A stretch of 64,000 nt of DNA from Syngnathus acus. Lineage: Eukaryota > Chordata > Actinopteri > Syngnathiformes > Syngnathidae. The notes under the pieces are model-generated. The model was not told the DNA's origin and did not search any database. It saw only the letters and a list, made by a program, of their open reading frames with translations. The number at the start of each line of letters is the position of its first letter. Positions within the stretch are counted from its first letter, which is position 1. The translations under genes and the position numbers were made by a program. The DNA lies in the NCBI RefSeq assembly GCF_901709675.1, contig NC_051091.1, positions 6,484,967-6,548,966 of the forward strand. The letters are read 5' to 3'. Positions 12,301 to 24,300 of the stretch are shown one piece after another.

Positions 12301-15300
12301 CCTGAGTTGTTCAACACATTTAAATTTCAAAACCATGAACTAAAAGCAAGAATTTTCAACTTTTGACTCTCATTCACCTTTTCAATCCAAACCCCAAATG
12401 TCTTCAGTATACATAAAAACCCAAAGAAATTAACTTGACATTTCAACATTTTGGGAGGAGTCTGTTGACAAATACTGCCGAACAAATCGAACGTACTATT
12501 GTACATCGGCCGTTGATACGTTTGTTTTCCTCACCCCTCCCATGGAAACCATTTCATACAGAACAAAAGAAGACCTTTTTAGCAAATACTTGCATAGTTT
12601 AAACATCTTGAGCTGCTCGGAGATATAAAAAGAGATAATTTTTTGAGATTAAGCATTTTAAAGAAACCCCCCCCCCCCACACGATAAGAGTTTAATTTGA
12701 CATCAAGCATGAAGTTAAATGACATGGCCATTGAACCAACTGGATGGTTGAGATGTTTCCCAAACATATAGCATTCCATTAGCACAATGTAACAGTTCAT
12801 CAGCGCAGTTAAGTGGTAAACACGTTGTCTCGCCCCATTCCATTCAAAGTGTTTCTTCAAAAACTTCTCCCAACAATAGATGCTAACCCCAATAACCTAT
12901 TTCGCTTGTATGACTCATGAGACATTACTGTAGCAGGATGCTGGAGTCCATCCTAGTTGACTTCAGGCAGTAGGCGGTGGACACTCTGAACTGGACGCCA
13001 GCCAATCGCAAGGCAAGCATTGACGAACAACCATTCACAACCACATGTTTTTGAAATGTGGGAGGAAATTGGATTAAACCCACGCAGGCACGAAACATAT
13101 AAACTCCAGTGAAAACAGTTAATTAAAACACTAAATGATATAAAGCAGCATAACAATAAAGTTGGTCAAAAGCCGTGGTTGTTGAGAACAAATTTTAGAA
13201 CTGAACAAGATAAGGGGACGGACCAGAAACAGAAAACAGGCGATCTAAGGCTCCATTGGGGAAAACAAAGGGAGAGTCTGATCCAGGAGCCGACGTGCCG
13301 TTCCCATTAGGCATCCCATCAAAACGCAATCTACATGATCAAGAGTTTGCAAGACTCTAATAGCCTCCAAGTGGCCCCGGAGAACAACAGATGATTTTAT
13401 GTAAAAATCCATGGAAGTGTTTCAAATCTCACAATGAACTTGGCTTGAGCGTTTTGAATGACTGAAAACTATGTCCACACCTCCACCACCACCACAGTAA
13501 AGCTAAGTTAAGCAAGTTCCCATTTTCAAGGTGTGTCCTTGATTAGATAATGAATTTTTGTTACCTTAAGATCCGCCCAAACACACTCCGTAAGATATAT
13601 TCGCTTGTTCAGATCGGTGGCATACAACAAGCTCACATTGTCCGACACTGAGAAGAAACAATCATGAGGGTCTACGTTGTCCTCCTGCTGCTGGCGCTGT
13701 TGGCCATAACTGCTTGTGTCATGGCTGCTGAAGGTATGCACTATTAGAGACATTTGACAGAAATCTGACAAAATTTCTTATGCGGGACAGATTCTATGTA
13801 CAGAACAATGCGTGAGATTTGCGTCATGACCAGGCCAGTTGGCCCGTTATGTGATACACTGCTAAAAAAAAATAAAAACGAGTTCCCTTGACTACGAGGG
13901 ACCCTGGAAATGTATAAAATATCGGTGTGATAGCAAAACGGAAGTTTTCTGGTGTGGGTTCTTGAGACTTTATGATGAGTCGAAATTGTGATATGCACCA
14001 AATGTCAAATGTAATTGAGATAACTGTCGGAATTGATTTAAACGTCAGAGCCAATGAGACCGATTGGAGGCGCGCCAGACACAACTCACCATCAACACAA
14101 GTGACGGGTCTTTAGAAACAGGATTTATAGCAGTCATTGAAAGAAAGTGGCTGTAATCAAACGTCTTGAAAAGTCATTTGAGAAATGTTTCGGGTTACTT
14201 TCTTTGCAGTCGAAAAGATGGAGCAGCCCAAGAATGGATTTCCACCGAGCCTCCAATCAGAGCAGCTCGCGAACTCAAACCTACGAGGCATCCGATCACA
14301 GAGTCTAGGGCCCCCACAGGGCATCCGATCACAGAGTCTAGGGCCCCCAAAGGGCATCCGATCAAGGCGCCAGCTGCCAAACATTTTGGCCACCGCTAGA
14401 AGACGCGGCAGACACGGCACACAAGGCTGACGCGACAGAGCAATCTATAGATAGGAATCTATTTTTATGTCAGGAAGATCCTCAGAAAGAGTTTCAAATC
14501 TCACAATAAACCTTTCCATGACAATTTACAAGGTGTCCCAAGTGTCTTTATAACACGTCCGAGTCAATTAATCGACCTTAACCCAAAAGAGTATGCATTT
14601 TACCTCCCGAAGAGGCAACTGAAGGCAGAACCCCCCAGAAACAAACTAGAACTAAAAGTGGCTGTAGTAAAAGTCTGGAAAAGCATTTCATATGAAGAAT
14701 GCAACCGTCAATGAGTTGTTTTCATAATGCCCATCTAGAAGGTTTTGCTCACGCGAACAGTCGGTAGTTTCAAACAAGGTGCTCCGTCCTGAGTTGTTCA
14801 ACACATTTAAATTTCAAAACCATGAACTAAAAGCAAGAATTTTCAACTTTTGACTCTCATTCACCTTTTCAATCCAAACCCCAAATCTCTTCAGTGTACA
14901 TAAAACCCAAAGAAATTAACTTGACATTTCAACATTTTGGGAGGAGTCTGTTGACAAATACTGCCGAACAAATCGAACGTACTATTGTACATCGGCCGTT
15001 GATACATTTGTTTTCCTCACCCCTCCCATGGAAACCATTTCATACAGAACAAAAGAAGACCTTTTTAGCAAATACTTGCATAGTTTAAACATCTTGAGCT
15101 GCTCGGAGATATAAAAAGAGATAATTTTTTTAGATTAAGCATTTTAAAGAACCCCCCCCCCCCACACACAATAAGAGCTTAATTTGACATCAAGCATGAA
15201 GTTAAATGACATGGCCATTGAACCAACTGGATGGTTGAGATGTTTCCCAAACATATAGCATTCCATTAGCACAATGTAATAGTTCATCAGCGCAGTTAAG

Positions 15301-18300
15301 TGGTAAACACGTTGTCTCGCCCCATTCCATTCAAAGTGTTTCTTCAGAGACTTCTCCCAACAATAGATGGTAACCCAAAAAATGTTGCAGTGGCCCTGCA
15401 CCAAGAAACAACCTATTTTTCTTGTATGACTCATGTGACATTACTGTAGCAGGATGCTGGAGCCCGTCCCGGTTGACTTCAGGCAGTAGGCGGTGGACAC
15501 CCCGAACTGGACGCCAGCCAATCGCAAGGCACGCTTTGACGAACAACCATTCACAACCACACCTACGGGCAATTTGGAGTGTTCAATCGGTCTACCATGC
15601 ATGTTTTTGGAATGTGGGAGGAAATTGGATTAAACCCACACAAGCACGAAACTCCACACAGGAAGGCCGGGATCGAACCCACAACCTCGCCATTGTAAGA
15701 CAGACATGCTAACCAGTGCCCCACTGTGCCGCCCAACATTGCAGCAAACACACAAAAACTTTTGGACAAGTTTGTCTGAAGGACCTAGTATATGTAACTC
15801 AAATTTGATGCCAACCGGAGAAAAAACTGTTGAGGCAGTGTTGATACGTACAAATCTGTACAACCATGTCTTAACACCAATATCATTTCCTTCTGGTCTC
15901 ATTCCTGCTCTGCAGCTGTTCTGCAAAGACGCACATCCTATCTGATGTATGAGCTACAGATGTGTTTGTGTGCTTTGATGCCTCTTGGCCAGTGGGGGAA
16001 ATTCACCAAAGGTCTACACACGCAAGAGGTTGAAAAGGAAGCTAAACAGTTGGCTTGAATAGAAAGGCATTTATGTTCTTCGATTTTAAGGAAGTAATGC
16101 TTCGGTATGATGACGTGGGTATACGGTACGCTTTCTATTCAAAGTATAGACAATAAAGAGCAAAAAGTACAGGACAGAGATAAAGACTAATTTTTTAATT
16201 TATTTAATTAATTTTAATCAAATTTAAAGTGAATGAGAAAGGCTGCTTTAGTTGGCAGCAAATGAAGTGGGCTGTGTTCACACCCACAAAAGCGCAAACC
16301 TCCTTTTTAAAAAAAAAAAAATATGATGGCCTATGCGCCTAACCTATCACACCTTCGCACAGATTAGAGTACACAATATGGTTGCCGAAGTTGATATACA
16401 TTAAATTGACAAGGAGGCAAAAATAATAATAGTTACATTATGAAAATGGAGTGCTTTATGGGTGTGTGAAAGAAGCCTACCTCCTCCCAACTGCCGGTCT
16501 TCCACTTGGGACAGCGGCCGCCTCTGCAGCGCCTCTTGTTTCGGGGTTTGGGGCTCAAATGCTGGCAGTTGTCATCTTCAACAGAGCGACCTGAGCTGTT
16601 CAAACAGCGCACCTTGCGGGACTTGAAGCCTTTTCCACAAGAGGCAGAGCACTGCAAGAAATCAAGAAAATCGAGTTGAATAAAAAAAAAATGTCCATAA
16701 TTTATCATTAATTCGAGATTATGAAAAACATAACCACGACACGTACAATTGCACAGAATGAAACATAACCAATCATATTGTAAAGAGAAGAATTCAACTG
16801 TCACCTCACTGAACAAAAAAACCCACCCAAATACAAACTAAATGAAAATCAAATAGGAGGATTTTAGAGTGAAATCTATAGAAGGACTTAAAATGTGACA
16901 AATGTGCAGGTGAAATTCACTCTTTTCCCTATTTTATGAATTTGCATGATTTTTGCGCACCCAATAACAGCATGCATCAGATAACCCCGGCGGAACTTTC
17001 TTTCACTTCCAGGTTCACAGAGTCACTGCAAGACTAACTTGATGTGACAGGCAGAGGACACGCTCACACAGACCGTGCAGTTTCACTGAGGGCTGGGAAG
17101 GGGGTGTGGAGTGAGCTCAGATAATCACAGGGGGCGTAGTACAGTATTTGGGGATGGATGGAAAGTGACAGGCTCAGAGTTGAATGGGTACGTGGCCCAG
17201 CGTGCAGTGCTGTCCCGTGCAGCAAGATAATGTACTGGACAGGAACGCCATGTGACCTTTCTCCTCATTCAGACCTCATTCATCAATGAAAGGAATAATA
17301 AAATAAGGACTTCGTTAATATATATATATATATATGTGTGTTGAGTGATTTGGGTAATAATTAAGGTAAACTACGGGCCCAGTTTGTTTCACATAAAACC
17401 ACAAATGTAAAAAAGTGGCCACCCGTATTTATTAGTTTAATATGGCCAATATAAGCACAACAGATTCGGAATAGTTCAGATGGTGTGGCTCACACTGAGA
17501 CGAGGCAGAATGTTTTTGCAATCTAGGTCATTCCTCGAGTTTCATCTGCTTTTCTTTTTTTTTCTCACAAGGTCTTTCTAGCTGTTGTTGCGTGCTGAAG
17601 TGCCCTCAGAATACCCTGGGACTCGCAACCACTGGCTCAAATTGAAACATTATGTGTGATAACAGTAAATGAACACCCTTGTGCAGGATTTATTAGCTTC
17701 TCTGAGGTTCTGACAGTATATGGAGCAGCACACACAACCGTGCATGTGTACAGTATGAACTCACGACAGGCAAACAACAGAAATCAAATCACAACTTGCT
17801 AATTTAAAAGAAGCCTTAGTTTATCTTTTATGTAAGATTAAAAATAAAATCAGAGCCAATCGAAGGACCCCCCCCTCTAAATCCCGCCTCCAATTTCTCA
17901 GAAGTCTTTCTATGGTGATGAGGAGAACCGGGAAGGGGCCCCTGTCCAGATCAAACGTGACCCTTGACCCTGCCAATGCACCATGGCATTGTCTTGCTGA
18001 CGGCCCGCTCCATTCGAGTCACTGTCAGCGGCCCCCACGTTTGTACACCGTCATCAAGCCGCATTAGAGCAGAGTGGAGTGGGCCTGACAGCGAGGGGAA
18101 AAGGACACCGGCAGCCTCATAGCAGAGCGCACATCGCCAGGCATCCCAAAAAGGCATTAAAGTCAATAAGCACAGTAAATAAGCCGCGAGGTTTACTGAG
18201 GCATTGTCACGCAGGACAAAGATTTACCTTGATGGGAAGCGCTTTGAACACCCCCGCCATAGACGGTCAAAACATGATCGCACAGAAAGGTCAGCAGAGG

Positions 18301-21300
18301 CCCTGACCGCGTAGAATAACAGTGAGATTGCTCAGTGATTTGTGCAGATTCATTCAGGAAAAACATGCCATTCAGTCGACTGCTAGGGAGGAGCTATTTG
18401 AACGGCATTTCATTTGAAAGCCTCTGTCCAAAGCCATACATGAAATCTAGCACACCTCCACTTGCATGTCGCGTGAGTTCTGACCACTCGCGTCGACGGC
18501 AATGTCATTGCAACAAGAACAAGACAAAAAGAAGAAGAATGCCCTCAAACGTGACCTCTACTTCACTTTAATTGTGAAATGTTATGGAAGTGAACAGAAA
18601 TCCAATGAATCCATAAAAAATTAAATATTGACACATTATAATGAAGTAACAATAAATACAAGTAATTACATAAATATACAGAAAACGCTTGTTGAAAACA
18701 AAGACTAATACTGCCATTTATGGATAAGAGACAAACCAGACGCTTATTTCAAGAGCCTGTGGATTTGCTGACAGTGAAGTGCTTCTATTTGCGGAAAGTC
18801 GATTGATTGGGAAATTCCATACGGCAAAGGGAATATAATTTGAGCGACACATGCTAACGTTGTGTTCAACTTCCACCAAATCGCTAATCTGCAATCACAC
18901 ATGTGGGAATCATTACATGCAACAGCTCTCATTAGAAGATGATGTGCAGTACAAAATGTAGCCACTGCTGTGATAACAGGCCCTTAAAATAAGGTGTGTG
19001 GTCACTTGAGACATTTATGGCCAGGAGCAGTCAACTGGGTGGGCTGCATGCAAAAAAAAAAGAAAAGCTGCCCCTAACCACAGATCAGATCACCTCTCAC
19101 TGGCCGCGATGGGCAAAAATATATTAAAAGTTGGGAAATGACACAACCCGAATTTGTGTTCAGGGCCATCAGCTGCACTGGTTAGCCTCAACAAGTCAGG
19201 CTGTGTCTTAGCCAGCCACAACCCCCTGCAGTGCAAGAGGAGAGAAAGCTGTGGCAGGGGGGCTATCATAACAGAGACTGAGGTAGACACACTAGGTTGG
19301 CTCAGAGTTGAGAGCTCTGGATACAAAACAATATAAACTCCCCCTGTGGTCACACGTAGCACGTATTTTCAAATACACGTTTTAATAGGCCATTGTTTGA
19401 GTGACATTCAAAGACACGACAACATTATGACGCCCTTTGCATGTTCGATTCATCGACACAAAGTGCTCACTTCGTGAAACGAGGAGTCGGCAAAAAAATG
19501 AAAATAAAACACCTACCCGTTGGAAACGCAATGGTTTGTGACCATAAGACTTGGATTTTAAATCTCCCTTGTTTGGCCAGAGCAACATTGTAGGTCATCT
19601 ATCATACTTGCTGAGTTTGTGTTGGTTTCCAAGTGAGGTATTGTTGAACATTGCATTAAGAGCAAGTCCAAGTACTGGATGAAGCAAACACTGACATGAG
19701 TTTTACCGACCGATTGATTTGTTTATACTACGGAAAGCTGTGAGGGCCCTCCGCGATACTGCGACGTGGGCCTTAAGACAAATCTCGACACAATAGCCAT
19801 TTCAAATATGCACACTTGGTAAAAAGTAATTATAGCACACAGCACAAACGGAGTCCCACGTTAAGTTGTTTTCTTTAAATGCGCAGATGGGAACCTCCAA
19901 ATGTCAAATAAAGCGCCGCACATGGAGAATACGGGGCATTCTTTGGATAATAACGAACAAGGCATCATACTGTATATTCCTGATATACAAAAACATTCAT
20001 CAGTACTTGCACATGAAGAACAATTGGCAATGTTCGAGTACAAAGAGCTAAGACAAAATAAATCACTTTGAAAGATAATGCTATGTACAAATGATAAACA
20101 GGCCCAAAAATATCTCAATAAATTATGTATTCAAAAGAATATTTTACAAAACTAACTCTGGTAGTGATACAAAGTGATCCTGATGACTTTGAGTACTAAC
20201 ACACAGCCCAACTACAGTTACGAGAGAAAAGAAGGTTCTTCTGGTCACAGCTGTCACTGAAGCGTTTTGTCGTGATGTAGTGTCTCTGGCAAACTGCAGG
20301 ACAGCATATCTTTGCCATGTAAGTGCAACAGAAATGGATTTTCCAAATGTCTTGAGGAAACGTTGCAAGCACCAGTGCCGGAGCGGAAGAGAAGGGGACT
20401 TAAAAGTCTTAGGAGGATTTCTTTTCTCCAACACAAATAGCACCACGGAAGCCACTTTCAGTACGATTGTGACTCGGTATCACTACTGGCGAAATGTGAG
20501 GTTAAAAAAAGAAGGTAAAGAGTATTTTTGTTTTTTTTTTGTTTTATGAGCGTACCGAGCTCCATGGGTCTGTGCTCCAGTGAGGGCTAGACGGGCACGG
20601 CTGAGTATTGCACTGCTCCCGATCCGGTGGCTTGTCGTGGATCTCGCAGCTCAGATCATTGAAACGCTCACCGTTTGGACGTTGACATACCACCAGTCTC
20701 GTCTTTATCCCGCCTCCGCATGGTTTGGTGCACTGAGGACAGCGTGAAGAGAGGTCCCGTTAAAAAGCAGTTGAAAAGACCAAACAAAACACCACCGCTA
20801 CCCCGTGGGAATCGCAAAGAATGTGAAATTGAGCTTCAGGTATTTTCCGATGTCCTTTTTCTCATGCAACCTTCCCAAACAGTCAAAGTAATTATCCAAA
20901 CATAAGCATCCCAAAGTTTGGTTTTCCCACTAGCCCTTTTAACACCAGTAAAGCTGTGTCTGTCTGCCTTACCTCTCCCCAGTTGCCATAGATCCACTGC
21001 GGACATGGCCCCGACTCACAGGATCGCTGCTCACTGGGCCGGCTGCGATCCTCACAGCTGTTGGCAGGGTAGCCGTTCTCATCCTGGCACACTACGACCC
21101 GCCGCTGGAAACCTCCCGCACATGTGCTGGAGCACTGTTGTCAAAGAGAGAGAGCCAGGAGAACTACTGTCAACCCAGTAGGGATGTGGCACTGCCCGAC
21201 ATTGATGCTAACAGGGGTGTCAAACATTTTTTCACGTAGTCATAGTTTGCATTATGGTTGTCAACCCAAATAAATGTATGAACGCCTCATTATATACAGT

Positions 21301-24300
21301 ATAAGCTACAAAACAAACTGACAAATAACTCATTTTCAAATCAGACGGGTAAAAACTGTTCAAATAGTTAAAAAAAAAAGATGCTTTATAAAAGTGAAGA
21401 CAATTTGCAATTTTAGTAAAGACACATGAATTTGATGCACAATTTGTATTGAAGGGCCACATAAAATCAAGTGGCGGGCCATATCTGGCCCCCGGGCCTT
21501 GAGTTTGACACCAGTATGCTAAGGCTCATTACACACTCTTAAATGCTTCTCTGGACTTTTGCATCTAATTTTAAGATCTCATAAACTGCTCACTCACCGC
21601 GCCCCAGGGCCCAGTCCGCCATTGGTGGGATTGGCTTTGAGGAATGATGTTCCTGGCCCTATTGTTTGGTGAGGATGGAAGAGGTCTGGAATCACTGGAG
21701 TGGGACGGGCATTGAGACATGGCGCAGTCTTGTTCTGTGCTCGGCCGATCGTCTGGGTCGCACTCGCTGGCGTTGACTTCTTGGTCACTGAAGTTGACAC
21801 AGACCGCTTGTCGTGTTGTCTTCCCCTGACCGCAGGTTACTGAACACTGCAAAGAGTTTCACATTAGGGATTCAAATGGATGCCCTACTTTCAGTTCAAA
21901 GGGGACATTTGCAGTCAATCCAGCCTTTTCCAATGCTGTTCATGTTTAGGGGAGGCGGAGCTTATCCTTGTCCACAAGGTCCCGAAATGGGGCTGCCACG
22001 GACACCGGGAATAGAGTGTAAACATAGCTTTAGGATGAACATTGAGGAAGTCATTGAAGGTCTTTGGGTTGTGGGTTTACACAAGCTTGGGTGCGCATAT
22101 ATTTGTTTTTGGCAACCAGAACTGCAGTCGGCCAGTATTGTGACATAAGTGGGCTGATGAAAACCATCTGTAAGCAACGGTGCAGCCCTTGGATTTAAAA
22201 TTAAACAAAAAAATGCATGCCCCTCCTCTTCTAGCACACACAAAGATACATTTACAAAGCAACACACATACACATTATTTTCTTACCAAAGTCCATTCTA
22301 AAACTTTCCACTGTCCACATGCCACGACGGAGCACACTTCTCTGGCAGGAGGTTTTGGGAGTTGAGCACACGCCGACTCATCTGCCACACCGCCGTGGTT
22401 GTCACGACAACTGACATAACGCATACGGGTCCCTTTGCCGCAGCTGGCGCTGCACTATTAGAAAGAGGAGAAAAGCTAAGGTCAAAATACAATTGATTAT
22501 GTATCGATGGCTCACGATCACCAACCTGGGTCCACGAACCAAAGCGCCACTGGGTTTTGTGGCCTTGATGGGACGGGACTTTGGTCCCTGGGGAAACAGG
22601 TTGGCTGTTTGGACACTGGGCTAGTTCACAGTCCTGAGAAAGAACCAGCATGCAGACATATGAACAAGATGGATCCTTTGACCTGAAAACACTCATGAAT
22701 AACGTATGTGGTTCTGTAGGCTGCTGCTTGAGAGTGGTTATGTTTCCCAGCAGCCCGTACTAGCTTAGCAAAACAACATGAGCTGCGTCTCCCTATCAGT
22801 TCAAACTATGGATTGTGGCAGTAAGCCACTCAGCATAAAGCACTGATCCCTGTCATAACAGGTCATAGTGGAGTGGTATTCAGGGGTCCAATGCCCATGC
22901 TGGCATGGTTCAAAACCCCACCCCTTGTCCATCCCCTAGTCCCTAACCTTCCGCCCTCTTCCCTTTTTCCCTCCCATGCCCTGTTGTGCCCTCTGACCCC
23001 CAGTCTTTAGGAATGAGAGCCTTAGTCAAATCTCGCAGGCTCCACATTCCACACTCACGGCGACACTCAAAGCGGCTCCAGGCGTGCGACCAGCAGACAC
23101 AAATAAATGCTCAGCCTTCCTAAACACCATCTCGACTAAGTGGCAAAAATATAAACCTCTCTAACCTTGCATTTACGAAACCTCCATCAATCTATCTGCA
23201 CTGCTCTTCCTAAGTCCTACTTGGCTGCTGCTGGGACTGGCAGCTTGATGGCCGACTTTATGGCTGGCTGGGTAGAATCACAACAAGGTGGGCCCACTGA
23301 TTCGGGGTCACTGCTTCAGCTAACCCAGGCACCGGAATGAAGAACTGCTGCAACTAAAAGAGAAGCAGGCTCATCCTGAGTCTGCATGCCAATTTATTAT
23401 GACCATATAGGAAACCCATGTAGACCATGCATTCAATACTCTTATTGTTTCTTACATAACACAGAACAGTTTTTAATAACATTCTTATGGGGGAATTTCG
23501 TCTGAGAGCTCTTTGACTACGTGGGCCAGTGACGTATATTATTTCCCTGCCTTTCCCTGCTCTCAATCCGACAGCTTTATTGAAACCAGGTGGCAATGAT
23601 AAAGTATGTTTGTGTCTGTGCATTTTTACACAAGATGCCATCCTGAAAAGTAATAAAGGGTGAAAAAAGTGAAGAATTTATTCCCCCTCCCTTACCTGGG
23701 TGTCAGTGGGCCGGGTGGCAGCATTACATTCAGTGTCTTCCATGACGGCACCGTAAGATCCTACCACACACTTCACAGCTCGCATCTGGTACCCAAGTCC
23801 ACATGAGGTAGTGCACTGGGTTCAAAAGACAGACGGAAAATGAATGATGGTGGCAAGCGGAAGGCATCTGAGCCAGTAAAATCAGTTCACAACAAAATTT
23901 AGTGAGTCAGCACTGGGAAAGAATCCAAAGTTAAATGCAAGATGAGAATCTCAACACAACACTAAATCTGAAAAATTGACTTCATATTCATTGAAGCCTC
24001 TACAAAAGCTAACTCAGAGATTCTACCTTGCACCCGCTTCTGCCTCAGTGGCTCCAATGAAATAGGGTCAAACTTGTTTGGCAGACACTTCAGCTACCAT
24101 TTGACCATGCTTCATTAAACAGCTTCAAATATACCTTACAAGGGAAATCAAGTCAAAAATCAAATCCAAAATGTGCCACCGTTTGTCACATGTGACAAAC
24201 ATTGCATTCGAGAAGTAAGAATCCGCACAATATTGGAAAATATCTAATTGTTGACTGAGAAATTTGCTGATCGGAAGTGGCAAATCTAAATCGTTACCAC

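Larger units (their letters stand above)
11091..13108 (+). repeat. Duplicated unit 1 (about 2 kb) carrying peptide gene copy 1
   Basis: Unit 1 matches 13570-15660 almost base for base from GATCC(A/G)CCCAAACACACTCC through the gene, its 3' flank and into a SINE fragment. Unit 1 has lost part of the SINE. The two units are direct repeats, about 2.48 kb apart start to start. Confidence 0.9.
13570..15660 (+). repeat. Duplicated unit 2 (about 2.1 kb) carrying peptide gene copy 2
   Basis: The second direct copy of the unit, with the fuller SINE at its end. Differences from unit 1 are scattered single bases and short indels, so the duplication looks recent. Confidence 0.9.
10087..16480 (-). other. 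adamts9 intron 29, host of a nested plus-strand gene array
   Basis: At 6.4 kb this is the longest intron of the gene. It holds the tail of a decayed unit (about 10925-11090), peptide gene copy 1, a relic copy, peptide gene copy 2 and a tRNA-derived SINE, all described separately. I see no gene in 10087-10924 or 15740-16480. Confidence 0.85.

Noticed and set aside
14894-15088. A 64-codon frame in the 3' part of peptide unit 2
   Set aside because: It is not reported as open in the matching part of unit 1 and lies past the polyadenylation signal.
17940-18310. GC-richer stretch in adamts9 intron 28 with open frames on both strands
   Set aside because: No acceptor-donor pair in a consistent phase. 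It could be a conserved non-coding element, but that cannot be judged without other genomes.
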